37,811 nt of DNA from Microcaldota archaeon (GTDB taxonomy: Archaea; Micrarchaeota; Micrarchaeia; Micrarchaeales; Micrarchaeaceae): NCBI GenBank assembly GCA_021800515.1, contig JAJYYU010000004.1, positions 1 through 37,811 on the forward strand, in the 5' to 3' direction. A program made the position numbers and the translations under genes. The notes under the pieces were generated by a model. The model did no database searches. It was not told where the DNA came from and saw only the letters and a program-made list of their open reading frames with translations. Positions 23,069 through 32,059 of this stretch are shown piece after piece. Position 1 is the first letter of the stretch; each line of letters starts with the position of its first letter.

Positions 23069-23545
23069 TTATATTGTTTCCAAGAATTCAGAATCTTTCA
23101 AATAACTTTTTATGGAATTACCGGACCTTACTGCTTCCACACCCTCCACCACTATATGGTTGAATACTACTGAAAACAGAAGGATCTTATTATTCTTATA
23201 TTTCTATCATGCAATTGATATATCCTTTATGAAATGCATCGTCAATATTGCAACATCCGGATAATTATCATTGGGATTTAAAGGAAACCTCCTCCCACGT
23301 TTGCCGACGCTTGTTATTGTAAATAATTTATTTCTTATTTCTTCTATTTTTGATATTCAACCAGAGATTTTTCATTTTTGCGTTTATATTTGCACTGCTG
23401 TTTGGTCATCTTCTGATTTATATGGAATAATCTTTCTGATTGCGATAACAGGAATAACGTGCCTTCTTACAAACAAAGACGCATATAGATTAAAATCTTA
23501 ATAACGTTACTTGGTAAATTTTCGTTATTGCTTTTTATGTTTTAA
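23069..23545 (-). pseudogene. Decayed protein-coding gene of unknown family
   Basis: On the minus strand a protein-like reading continues for about 475 nt across three frames. First NLPSNVIKILIYASLFVRR, then IPVIAIRKIIPYKSEDDQTA up to a TAA at 23386-23384; then YKRKNEKSLVEYQ in a second frame; then KIEEIRNKLFTITSVGKRG and LNPNDNYPDVAILTMHFIKD in a third, followed by TGA TAG and NNKILLFSVVFNH to SYLKDSEFLETI before TAA 23071-23069. One frame change falls at an A5 run where one added A restores the frame. No start codon opens it. The balanced composition suggests true ancestry; the family is not recognised. Confidence 0.45.
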
Positions 23546-23564
23546 GAGGTATTACTTATGATGA

Positions 23565-23885
23565 TCAAGGCCCTATCTTATTACATCTTTTCATAGCATA
23601 TATTTTCAGCAAATTGTTTGCGATAAGTTCATCATTTATATTTAAGGTATACTCTATATCACTAAGGTTGGACAGTTCGCCTCTTTGCATTTCGTAAAGT
23701 GCACTTTTTCTTAATGCACTGCATGATGCTGCAAATGGATTTCGCTCCACTTTTTTTATTTCAGGCAGTGTCGTGTTAACATTTTTAGCGGTTTCTTGTC
23801 TTGGTGCGCAACCGCTTCCCATCGCAACAACTGCCAAAACACCCGCTCCGATTAACGTATTGCGAATAATTTTTTTTGTTTCCAT
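23565..23885 (-). CDS. Small predicted lipoprotein
   Basis: The 106-residue product starts METKKIIRNTLIGAGVLAVVA, a basic n-region and hydrophobic stretch, followed by a lipobox-like AMGSGC with Cys26. The mature part is short and polar, with Cys near residues 55 and 100 that could form a disulfide. Such lipid-anchored proteins face outward. The signal layout is nearly bacterial in form. It lies 67 nt downstream of the glycine-zipper gene on the same strand, and both begin MET with similar leaders. Confidence 0.72.
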   Translation of the reverse strand: METKKIIRNTLIGAGVLAVVAMGSGCAPRQETAKNVNTTLPEIKKVERNPFAASCSALRKSALYEMQRGELSNLSDIEYTLNINDELIANNLLKIYAMKRCNKIGP

Positions 23886-23952
23886 TATATCACTTAATAT
23901 CTTTTTCTATTTTATAAAGCAATCTATTCTGAAATCCCTGTAAAGAGGGTTT

Positions 23953-24498
23953 TCAGTTTCTTGGCACTACACGTACCATGCCTGTTGCAGACTGGATTAC
24001 AAATACTTTCTCTCCGTTGTAAAAGTTAAGATTGCCAGGCTCAGTAATTGTCTGATATACTCCATTATTATACCTGACTGTTACCTGTGTTCCAGGACCT
24101 TCTGCAAAATGCTTCCCTACGCTGTTGCCTGCAATGCCTCCAAGTATTGCTCCTCCGATCTCTGCAAGGGTATTTCCTACTCCTTTTCCTATTCTGCTGC
24201 CTGCCATTGCTCCTGCAATGCCTCCCACGACCGTACCTTCAGGTCCTGCATTGTCATTATAATTAATACTAACTGCTCTCTCCCCAACAACAACTGCCGG
24301 TGCAGTTGTGCTTGCGGAATATGGTGTTGATATATTGTTCGGGTTTGTCGGTATATATCCATTGTTGTACCAGGCATTTGCCTTTGGAATGTATAAATTA
24401 ACCGCCATAGCAACTGCTGCAATGCCGATTCCAGCGCTTCTCAAAAACTTCTTAAAGCCCTTTTTGTTGTCATATTTTTTAATATTCATTGTTTCCAT
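23953..24498 (-). CDS. Exported glycine-zipper (SlyB/Pcp-like) protein
   Basis: A signal peptide spans about residues 1-42 (basic KKGFKKFLR, hydrophobic AGIGIAAVAMAVNLYIP, cleavage near KANA-WYNN). Residues about 88-132 form a glycine-zipper: repeated GGIAGAMAGSRIGKG and GGAILGGIAGNSVGKHF, the 2TM module of SlyB/Pcp/PAL-associated proteins in Gram-negative bacteria. A C-terminal beta-like domain (TQVTVRYNNGVY to VIQSATGMVRVV) also resembles that family. There is no lipobox Cys. Presence in an archaeon suggests transfer from bacteria, perhaps with the neighbouring lipoprotein. Confidence 0.82.
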   Translation of the reverse strand: METMNIKKYDNKKGFKKFLRSAGIGIAAVAMAVNLYIPKANAWYNNGYIPTNPNNISTPYSASTTAPAVVVGERAVSINYNDNAGPEGTVVGGIAGAMAGSRIGKGVGNTLAEIGGAILGGIAGNSVGKHFAEGPGTQVTVRYNNGVYQTITEPGNLNFYNGEKVFVIQSATGMVRVVPRN

Positions 24499-24729
24499 AA
24501 TAACACCTTTTACTATACTATATGTAATAGCAAATGTGATATTTAAATGTTTCTATAGACCTCTTTATTTTACCTCTGGCATTATGACTTGCAATTCATA
24601 CCTTAGTATATCTAAATAGGCAATAAAATATTAAAAAAATTCTTAAATCAATATTCTTTTAATTATTTGGCAATGCTGTCAAGGATGCGCAAATTATGTG
24701 CCCGTCTTACAATTTTTTTCAATTCATCT

Positions 24730-26124
24730 TCATAAAAGCGCTCTGGCTGCAATCGAAGCAGCATGCATAAAAAATTCAGGATATAGCCCAATTCCAACAA
24801 TTACAAAAATACATATTCCAGTGACTATGGCAATATTCCTGCTGATCATGATATGTTTTTTGTTGGTCTTCCTGTGCATTGCAATCATAAGCTTGCCATA
24901 ATAATAAACTGAAATAAAACTGTTTATTATCCCTATGAATGCCAGCACAGCCATTCTTGCATTGAGCGCACTTGAAAATAGGAGGAACTTTCCATAAAAT
25001 CCTAACAAAGGAGGGATGCCTATCATAGAAAGCATAAGTATGCTGAGTCCTATCCCTGCAAACATGTTTCTCTGTGCCAGTCCGTCATAATCTGAGATTG
25101 TATTCATTCCGTACTGTGACTCCAGCCAGAACACGAATGCAAATGCCCCTATTATCATGAATGCATGTGCGATAATCTGGAAAATTGAGGCTTCCAGCCC
25201 AAGGCTGCTTGCGGCCGCAATACCTATCATGATGTAACCTGCCTGGGATATCGACGAATATGCAAGCATCCTCTTGACGTTCTGCTGCACCATTGCCACA
25301 AGATTCCCGAAGAACATCGTTGCTATGCTGAGCATTGCGATTATGCCTGAAAAGAACCAGGTGTACTGCGCGAATACGAGGAACAGCACCATCATCATTG
25401 CAACAAATCCTATTTTTTTGTTTATTCCAGAGATCATTGCAGTGAGGTTTGCCCTGGCGCCCTGGTATACGTCAGGGATCCAGAGGTTGAACGGAAATGC
25501 AGCGGCCTCAAATCCAAGTGCAGCAATGAATAAGACAATTCCTAATTCTATTAAATAGTTTCCTGATATTGCACTGTTTGATGCAAGGCCTGCAAGTGCA
25601 AGCTGTGGATTGTACGGAAATACAAGTACCATCGCGAATGAAAATATAGATACTGAAATGGCACTGAGGATGAACATCTTCATTGCTGCCTCTAGGTGTA
25701 TTTTGTTTTTGGTCATTATTGCAAAGCTTGTAGCGACTGATGCCATCTCAATAGCAAGAAACAATGTTATCAAAGAGTAAGCCATTGGTACGATCATCGC
25801 GCCTGTTGCTATAATCCCTAGCAAGGTGTAGAAATAATCTGCCTCTGAATCATATGAGAGCACAAGTATAAGAATAAAGAGAATAGAAAATAGGCAGGTG
25901 AAGAGCATTGAAAATCTGTATATATGGAAGAGATTAAGCAGCACTGCATCTGCATTTGAGATAAACAGCCAGCCGGACACCAGGGCCAGCAGAGCGAGGA
26001 GAACTACAAGCTGCAAGAACTTTGCTTTCTTATTTCTTATCAATGAAAATGATATGCTGAATGCAAAGAGTGTCGCTACTAGTATTAATATGAGGTATGA
26101 AATTGAAATATTATTGATTACCAT
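24730..26124 (-). CDS. nuoN: Complex I membrane subunit N (NuoN)
   Basis: NuoN is an antiporter-like proton-pumping subunit. The 464-residue protein is almost wholly hydrophobic (about 13-14 spans). It includes the conserved Lys-containing loop FPFNLWIPDVYQGARANLTAMISGINKKIGF and the following MLAYSSISQAGYIMIGIAAAS segment, plus IGIPPLLGFYGKFLLFSSA. It is the final gene of the nuoI-N run. Its 3' end is followed by about 200 nt before the glycine-zipper gene. Confidence 0.94.
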   Translation of the reverse strand: MVINNISISYLILILVATLFAFSISFSLIRNKKAKFLQLVVLLALLALVSGWLFISNADAVLLNLFHIYRFSMLFTCLFSILFILILVLSYDSEADYFYTLLGIIATGAMIVPMAYSLITLFLAIEMASVATSFAIMTKNKIHLEAAMKMFILSAISVSIFSFAMVLVFPYNPQLALAGLASNSAISGNYLIELGIVLFIAALGFEAAAFPFNLWIPDVYQGARANLTAMISGINKKIGFVAMMMVLFLVFAQYTWFFSGIIAMLSIATMFFGNLVAMVQQNVKRMLAYSSISQAGYIMIGIAAASSLGLEASIFQIIAHAFMIIGAFAFVFWLESQYGMNTISDYDGLAQRNMFAGIGLSILMLSMIGIPPLLGFYGKFLLFSSALNARMAVLAFIGIINSFISVYYYGKLMIAMHRKTNKKHIMISRNIAIVTGICIFVIVGIGLYPEFFMHAASIAARALL

Positions 26125-26151
26125 TATATTACCTATTTACCTATGTATTGG

Positions 26152-27600
26152 CTAAATTTTAAATATGCTCAGCATGATAAACGGAAATGCGCCGAATATG
26201 AATATGAATAGCAGGAGAATGCAGAATGCAATTCTCTGCTCAATCCTGATAGAGCCAACAGCCCGCGTGTATTTGCCTGTTGACATAAAGGATTTGCTTA
26301 TTATAAGATACAGGAAAGCACCTACAAGCAGGAGCGCAAGAAGCGGCGCAATGCCTGCAATCCCGAATGCGCTTACTGCTCCTATAAAAATCAATAGATC
26401 TGCAATAAATGCGGATGAGAGGGGAAGCCCAAGCATTATGAACACGCCTGCCAGCAATGAATATGCCACAAGCCGCGCGTTCTTCACTATGCCTTTCAGG
26501 ATATGTATATTTCTTGTATTGAATATGACCTCAATCGATCCTGCGCCAAGGAATAGCATTGCAATCAGAAGCCCATGGCTGAGCATTGCATAGACACCTC
26601 CATAAAGTCCAAAACTGCTGAATTCAGAAATTCCGAAAAGTACAATTGCCATCTCAGTTATTGTTGAATAAGCAATGACTCTTTTTATGTCGTCCTGCTT
26701 CATCATTGCGAGCACTGAATAAAATGCAGATATTACTGCAAGCGCAGCAATATAATTTCCAAATGTTTTTGAAATAGGCAGCATTTCAAACAGCAATATC
26801 ACGCCAAATCCTCCAAATTTTGTAAGTATCCCTGACAGCAGCATTGACCCCTGCGTTGGTGCTTCTGTATGCGCGTCAGGCAGCCATAAATGAAAAGGGA
26901 ATACAGGCATATTTATTATGAATGCAATGAAAAGCAGCGCGAATATTGCTGTCTGCTCTCCTGCAGGTATGAGGCTGGAGTTCGCAATGATTGTGCTTAT
27001 ATTGAATGAGTGCACAGGCGTATAAAAATAAATCATAAGAATGCCAAACAAAAGCAGGGAGCTTGCAAGAATCTCATATATAAGAAATTTCATTGCAGCT
27101 GATTTCCTGCTTTCTGATCCAAGGGAATTTATGAAAAAGAACATCGCTATTACTCCGATGTCCCAGAATATAAAGAATATAAATAAATTGAGAGAGAGAA
27201 AAAGCCCTGCGCTTGCAAGCTGGAAAAGTACTATAAGGAATTGAGTTGCCTTCTGCCTTATCCTATGCACATTTCCTGCAAGTGATGTTGCAAATAGCAC
27301 TATGCTTGACATCATGAACAATGCGAATGATATAGGATTAATGCCCATCTCAAAGTTTATATTCAGGCTGCTTATGAATGGTATTGATGCATTAATTGCA
27401 CTGCTGTGGCCTGCATACAGATAAGCAAGCAGAAATAAAGATACTGCAAGCGCAATCCCCGTAGAAGCCATGCCTATGATTCTGCTGAATTTTTCCTTTG
27501 TGATTGCAATGAGCAGGAGCGCGATAGCAGGTACTGCCAGACTTATTGCAATGCTGTATTTCGCAATTTCCTGTACCAATGCATATGCTACTGCAATCAT
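26152..27600 (-). CDS. nuoM: Complex I membrane subunit M (NuoM)
   Basis: NuoM is the central antiporter-like subunit. The 482 residues contain the hallmark FPFHLWLPDAHTEAPTQGSM and LLSGILTKFGGFG, then DDIKRVIAYSTITEMAIVLFG and LGLPLSSAFIADLLI. About 14 membrane spans are apparent. The gene lies between nuoL (4 nt) and nuoN (27 nt), the standard order. Confidence 0.95.
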   Translation of the reverse strand: MIAVAYALVQEIAKYSIAISLAVPAIALLLIAITKEKFSRIIGMASTGIALAVSLFLLAYLYAGHSSAINASIPFISSLNINFEMGINPISFALFMMSSIVLFATSLAGNVHRIRQKATQFLIVLFQLASAGLFLSLNLFIFFIFWDIGVIAMFFFINSLGSESRKSAAMKFLIYEILASSLLLFGILMIYFYTPVHSFNISTIIANSSLIPAGEQTAIFALLFIAFIINMPVFPFHLWLPDAHTEAPTQGSMLLSGILTKFGGFGVILLFEMLPISKTFGNYIAALAVISAFYSVLAMMKQDDIKRVIAYSTITEMAIVLFGISEFSSFGLYGGVYAMLSHGLLIAMLFLGAGSIEVIFNTRNIHILKGIVKNARLVAYSLLAGVFIMLGLPLSSAFIADLLIFIGAVSAFGIAGIAPLLALLLVGAFLYLIISKSFMSTGKYTRAVGSIRIEQRIAFCILLLFIFIFGAFPFIMLSIFKI

Positions 27601-27604
27601 GATA

Positions 27605-29383
27605 TCATTTGATTATGAAGAATATTATAAGAAAAACGAGCCCAGCGGCAAATACTGCAATATATGCATTCACCTCCCCGTTTTCAAATGCGCGCAATGC
27701 ATTGCCTGTAAGCAATGCAATCTTGCCAATCATATAAGTAAATCTATTGAAAGCCCTATCAAAATAGAACAATGCATTTGCTGCTGCTGCAATGATTTCT
27801 GCAACAATTAGGTATGCGCCCCATACAAATACATTGTTGTAAAGGATTCTGCCTGCAATGCCTGGATTTTTTTCCCTAGCTGAAAGAGCCTTGATGTCTT
27901 TTTTTCTATAAAACAGCCATGCTGCAGCAATGCTGGTCAGTATTAAAAGAGTTTCAATTGCAATGTCGTTTATGTTCTTAATATAATTTATTCTAAGAAT
28001 GCTTATGTAATTGACTGCAAAATACATTGCAAAAGAGCTTATGATTAATAATGCGAGCACGATTCCAATGCCGATCTCCATCGGGCGCTTAGAGAATCTG
28101 ACAGTTGTGCGTTCCTTTTTATTTTTCTTAAGTACAAAGAACCATCTGAAAATATATAAAGTGCTTAATACATCTATTCCAAGCAGCACTGCATAAACAA
28201 TCATATTTGAACGTGCAGCAATGCCTATTGCTGTTTTGCCAAAGAACCCGCTAAGAGGGAAAATCCCTGCAAGCGAGAGCGCAGCTGCAAGCATTGAAAA
28301 AGAAATAAGCCTTGAATTTACTGCAATTTTGTGTATATCCTCCCTGTCATGGTTTGCTTTCATTGCATACCCTGCTGAAAGGAACAATAATGCTTTGTAG
28401 AATGCCTGGACAATGAACAGGGCAACAGCAGCGTATACTGCATTAAGGCCCAGCGCGACTATCATAAGCCCCAGATCTTCTATAGTAGAGTATGCAAGTA
28501 TCTTCTTTATATGATTTTCAGACAATGCATTCATAGCCCCGAAAACAGCAGTTATCAAACCAACTGCAAGCAGAATCCATAGCATATTGCTCTCTGCAAA
28601 TAATGGAAGGAGCAATATCAGGAGGAACACGCCTGCCTTTACCATTGTAGAGGAATGCAGGAATGCAGATACTGGAGTAGGCCCTTCCATCGCAAGCTGA
28701 AGCCAATTACTGAATGGAAATTGCGCAGATTTTGTAAACACTGCAATCAAGAGAAAACTTAGAGGGAAGACTGCAAGAGGCGAAGCTGCCATGCCTAGCA
28801 GAGTGTAGAAATTAAATGTATGGTAGATGTTGAAAAATAGCACTATTGCTGCCAGCATTGAGATATCCCCTATAAGAATTGTTGTTATTGCTGCCCTTGC
28901 AGCTTCTGATACTTTTGATTTTGCATACCAGAATCCTATAAGCAAGTAGCTTGTTATCCCGAGAAGTTCCCAGGCTATAAACAGTGAAATGAAGTTTGCA
29001 GATATTGCAAACAGCATCATTGCGAGTGTGAATATAAGCATTTCAAAATAATACCTATTCTGGTCCTCTGGCTCATCCATATAGCCTATCGAGTATATAA
29101 AGATTGCAATGCCTATCATACCAACAAGGAAAAGCAGTATCTTGTTAAGCAGGAATGTGGATACAGTTATATTAAATGCAACTTCTCCGAATGAAAACCA
29201 GTGCAATGCATAAATTCCACTCTGCTGTGCAATTATACTGCATGCAATTGCAAATGAGGAAACCACTGCTGCAAGAGCAATGTATTTTATAAGCCTTGAT
29301 TTTTTGTCAATAACTCCTGAAAGCAATGCTATAAATGCCGCAAGCGCAAGCGGAGCCAATACATAGATAGGATATATGAACAT
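27605..29383 (-). CDS. nuoL: Complex I membrane subunit L (NuoL)
   Basis: NuoL is the distal antiporter-like subunit with the long lateral helix. The 592 residues include GYMDEPEDQNRYYFEMLIFTL-like start of the conserved core (about 96-116), LLGITSYLLIGFW, AQFPFSNWLQLAMEGPTPVSAFLHSSTMVKAG with the key Pro/Lys region, and IKKILAYSTIEDLGLMIVALGL. The C-terminal third, which in other species forms the lateral helix and last span, is present. Gaps to neighbours are 2 and 4 nt. Confidence 0.95.
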   Translation of the reverse strand: MFIYPIYVLAPLALAAFIALLSGVIDKKSRLIKYIALAAVVSSFAIACSIIAQQSGIYALHWFSFGEVAFNITVSTFLLNKILLFLVGMIGIAIFIYSIGYMDEPEDQNRYYFEMLIFTLAMMLFAISANFISLFIAWELLGITSYLLIGFWYAKSKVSEAARAAITTILIGDISMLAAIVLFFNIYHTFNFYTLLGMAASPLAVFPLSFLLIAVFTKSAQFPFSNWLQLAMEGPTPVSAFLHSSTMVKAGVFLLILLLPLFAESNMLWILLAVGLITAVFGAMNALSENHIKKILAYSTIEDLGLMIVALGLNAVYAAVALFIVQAFYKALLFLSAGYAMKANHDREDIHKIAVNSRLISFSMLAAALSLAGIFPLSGFFGKTAIGIAARSNMIVYAVLLGIDVLSTLYIFRWFFVLKKNKKERTTVRFSKRPMEIGIGIVLALLIISSFAMYFAVNYISILRINYIKNINDIAIETLLILTSIAAAWLFYRKKDIKALSAREKNPGIAGRILYNNVFVWGAYLIVAEIIAAAANALFYFDRAFNRFTYMIGKIALLTGNALRAFENGEVNAYIAVFAAGLVFLIIFFIIK

Positions 29384-29385
29384 TA

Positions 29386-29685
29386 TTACCCTTTTAATTT
29401 TGAAAGTTTGCTGACATCAAGGCTAAGATTCTCCTTTGACATATACCTGTAGAAGACTATTAATGAGATTATCTCTATTGCAGCAACTGACCAGATTGCA
29501 AAGAGCAACACCACAATAGCACTGCCAGGAAGCAGGTATGAGAAGAATGAAACTGCCAATATAGTCCCTGCAACAAGCATCATCTCAACAGATATTATAA
29601 TCAATATAAAATGCCTTGAAATAGCTACTCCTCCAAGTCCTATTGAAAATAGAATAAATGCGATAAAAATAAAAAGTAAAATCAT
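29386..29685 (-). CDS. nuoK: Complex I membrane subunit K (NuoK)
   Basis: The 99-residue, three-span protein shows the family segment SIGLGGVAISRHFILIIISVEMMLVAG, with the conserved Glu in the second span (VEMML). ATG 29685 is preferred because GTGAG just before it is a Shine-Dalgarno; a GTG start at 29694, overlapping the nuoJ TGA, is the alternative. It is tightly coupled with nuoJ and nuoL. Confidence 0.93.
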   Translation of the reverse strand: MILLFIFIAFILFSIGLGGVAISRHFILIIISVEMMLVAGTILAVSFFSYLLPGSAIVVLLFAIWSVAAIEIISLIVFYRYMSKENLSLDVSKLSKLKG

Positions 29686-29690
29686 TAGTC

Positions 29691-30170
29691 TCACTTTCTA
29701 CCCAATTCTCTTAGCAGAATTATTGATGAGATTGTGGCTCCAAACAGGACAATTGCAATAATAAATATATTAAATATCTGGCTTGACATTGTTTTGGCAA
29801 TCAGCTGTTGGGTAAGCAGGTTTGTAGGAGTGCCAGAATCTGAGAATACCATAGCTTTCATAGGGTATGCAATAACTGCAAAAATAACAGCTGAAAGTGC
29901 AACCACCTTTGCAAAGCTTACGAACTTGAAATTTGAGAACTCTACAGCAGCTACTGCTACAAACATGTAAGTTGATATTCCTCCCACTGTTATTATTACC
30001 TGCAGCACTGCAAGCAGAGGCTGGCCTAGCATTAAAAAGATGAATGCAGTAAGCAGGAATATAAATAAAAGAGACAGAATTACATAAAGCATATTTTTAA
30101 ATGCAAAGACCAAAAGACCCAGAGCAGCAATAAAAAACATTACAAGCAGCAATGCTATTTCAAAAATCAT
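29691..30170 (-). CDS. nuoJ: Complex I membrane subunit J (NuoJ)
   Basis: The 159-residue hydrophobic protein has about five spans and the family features NMLYVILSLLFIFLLTAFIFLMLGQPLLAVLQVIITVGGISTYMFV in the middle third (the pi-bulge helix region) written here in part only by position, residues about 26-70. The C-terminal segment ILLRELGRK is typical. It begins 138 nt after nuoI. Confidence 0.92.
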   Translation of the reverse strand: MIFEIALLLVMFFIAALGLLVFAFKNMLYVILSLLFIFLLTAFIFLMLGQPLLAVLQVIITVGGISTYMFVAVAAVEFSNFKFVSFAKVVALSAVIFAVIAYPMKAMVFSDSGTPTNLLTQQLIAKTMSSQIFNIFIIAIVLFGATISSIILLRELGRK

Positions 30171-30249
30171 TTAATCATAATCTTTAATTTATTCATTATT
30201 TTTTTAATTGTTTTTTACTAATTGCAATTTACTAATTACCCCTTTATCT

Positions 30250-30288
30250 ATTTTTACATTTAATTTTTACATTTAATTTTTACATTTA
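30250..30288. repeat. Three perfect tandem copies of a 13-nt AT-rich repeat
   Basis: ATTTTTACATTTA occurs at 30250-30262, 30263-30275 and 30276-30288, in the stretch between nuoI and nuoJ. Related but imperfect units (TTTGCATTTA-like) occur at 30790-30890 on the other side of nuoI. Read on the transcribed (minus) strand the unit is TAAATGTAAAAAT. Confidence 0.7.
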
Positions 30289-30308
30289 TCTATTTAAGTA
30301 AGCCTAAG

Positions 30309-30683
30309 TCATCCATCAAGATCTTCAGGTCTTATTACAAATTCTCTCTTGTCAAATCTTTCAAAATCATAGTTTTTTGTCAGTATAAGGCATTTTGTAG
30401 GGCATACTTCCTCGCAATCTCCGCAGAACATGCATCTTTCCATATGCAGTTCAGGCATCTTTTTTGTGCCTTTCTCTGTTTCTATATCTACCATTTCTAT
30501 TGTTTTATTTGGGCATATTATTGCGCAAGCCCTGCAGCTTATACATGTGTTTATATCGAGCTTTAGCATCCCCCTAAAGTTATCTGTAACTAATTCCCTT
30601 TTTTCAGGAAATTCCAAAGTGCTTGGTTTCTTAAAAGCCTGGGCAGCAGCGCGAACCAGTGAATTTAATGCCTTAAAAGCCAT
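30309..30683 (-). CDS. nuoI: Complex I subunit I (NuoI), two 4Fe-4S clusters
   Basis: NuoI carries clusters N6a and N6b, passing electrons toward quinone. Two ferredoxin motifs are complete: C47-x2-C50-x2-C53-x3-C57 (CISCRACAIICP) and C84-x2-C87-x2-C90-x3-C94 (CMFCGDCEEVCP). The 124 residues are shorter than the bacterial subunit (about 160-180) through a shorter N-terminal helix and tail. It is the first gene of the operon here; nuoA, B, C, D and H are not in the window. The next gene upstream (fen1) is divergent. Confidence 0.93.
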   Translation of the reverse strand: MAFKALNSLVRAAAQAFKKPSTLEFPEKRELVTDNFRGMLKLDINTCISCRACAIICPNKTIEMVDIETEKGTKKMPELHMERCMFCGDCEEVCPTKCLILTKNYDFERFDKREFVIRPEDLDG

Positions 30684-30968
30684 ATCATCATTATAATTTA
30701 TTATTAATTTATTATTATTAAATTATGCAAATATAATATTAATTTTAATTACACGTCTATATTTACTAGTTCATCTTTATTAATTATATTATTTGCATAT
30801 TTGCATTTATATTTGCATTCATGTTTGCATTTAATTTTTATATTTACATTTATACTTTATATCTGTACATTTTATATTTACATTTATTTACTAACTGTTA
30901 AAATATTAATAAAATTTATTTTAAAATAAACTAAAATAAAAATAGCTAAAAATAAAATATTGATTTTG
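30684..30968. other. AT-rich divergent promoter region between nuoI and fen1
   Basis: No gene is visible. The stretch 30790-30890 consists of loosely repeated ATTTGCATTTAT / ATTTACATTTAT units of about 12-14 nt. Several TATA-like words occur, too many to choose one. Confidence 0.45.
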
Positions 30969-32009
30969 ATGTCTGTTGATTTGAGTAAGCTCGTTTCAAA
31001 AAGAAAAATCACTCTTGATGATCTTAGTGGAAGAACAGTGGCTATCGATGCATATAATATGTTATATCAGTTTTTGACAACTATAAGACAGCCTGACGGC
31101 ACCCCTTTAATGAACAAAGGAGGCAATGTAACAAGCCATTTGTCAGGGATTTTTTACAGGACCTCTGATTTTATCATGCATGATATAAAACCAATATATA
31201 TTTTTGATGGGATCCCTTCAATGCTTAAGCAGAGGACAATACAGGCAAGATCAAGAAAGAGGCAGGAAGCCTATGAGATGTGGCAGAAAGCAAAGGACGA
31301 AGGCCGCATCGAAGAAGCAGGTGCATATGCAAGAGTGAGCACGCGGGTCACAAAGGAAATCGTAGACAGTGCTAGAAGGCTGCTTGACCTAATGGGGATA
31401 GGATATATTAATGCGCCAAGCGAGGGCGAGGCGCAGGCAAGCGTCATGTGCAGGCAAGGCCTTGTGCATGCTGTTGCAAGTCAAGATTATGATACAATGC
31501 TATTTGGCGCTCCGCTTGTCGTTAGGAATATGTCAGTATCAGGTAGGAGAAAACTTCCGAATAAGAATATATATATAAATGTAGAAACAGAGCTTCTAGA
31601 TCTTGAGGAAACAAAAGCTGCTCTAGGCGTAACCCAAGATCAAATAATATGGATAGGCCTCATGCTTGGCACTGATTTCAATGATGGTATAAGTGGCATA
31701 GGTCCTAAGACCTCATTGAAGATAGCAAAGCAGTCTTCATCCCTTCAGGAAGTCTCTGACTTTATAAGGGAAAAATATGGCAAGGAGTTTGACTTCAATA
31801 TTAATGAAGTAGAACAGCTTTTCAAGAATCCTGAAGTAATGGAATTAAATAGCGATGACATAAAATCATTGCTTTCGCATAGAATAGATAAACAGGGCCT
31901 GATACAATTCATGTGCGCAGAGAACGATTTCGGCACAGAGAGAATAGAAAAATTTGCAGACCAGATTATTAAGAAGAGCAGTGCATCAAATCAAAAAAGA
32001 TTATTTTAA
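30969..32009 (+). CDS. fen: Flap endonuclease 1 (FEN1)
   Basis: It cuts 5' flaps in Okazaki fragment processing and repair. Start set at ATG 30969 (MSVDLSKLV), matching the family MGVxL N-terminus that must be free; the frame extends to TTG 30960. The acidic two-metal site is complete: D27, D80, E152, E154, D173, D175 and a further Asp in LGTDFNDGISGIGPKT (about 230). The 346-residue protein ends in NQKRLF, a shortened PCNA-interaction box, as the usual QxxLxxFF is cut at its last aromatic. Confidence 0.96.
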   Translation: MSVDLSKLVSKRKITLDDLSGRTVAIDAYNMLYQFLTTIRQPDGTPLMNKGGNVTSHLSGIFYRTSDFIMHDIKPIYIFDGIPSMLKQRTIQARSRKRQEAYEMWQKAKDEGRIEEAGAYARVSTRVTKEIVDSARRLLDLMGIGYINAPSEGEAQASVMCRQGLVHAVASQDYDTMLFGAPLVVRNMSVSGRRKLPNKNIYINVETELLDLEETKAALGVTQDQIIWIGLMLGTDFNDGISGIGPKTSLKIAKQSSSLQEVSDFIREKYGKEFDFNINEVEQLFKNPEVMELNSDDIKSLLSHRIDKQGLIQFMCAENDFGTERIEKFADQIIKKSSASNQKRLF

Positions 32010-32059
32010 AGTTTTATAAAAAAAATGCCTTAAAAAGTAAAATTAATTGTTATAACGGT

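Noticed and set aside
23271-23501. 76-codon hydrophobic frame on the + strand starting at TTG
   Set aside because: No ribosome site; it lies opposite a more protein-like decayed reading on the minus strand, so it is treated as a shadow.
24663-24722. 19-codon minus-strand frame (TTG start) just after nuoN
   Set aside because: Composition looks protein-like, but length, rare start and lack of any match make it unsupported.
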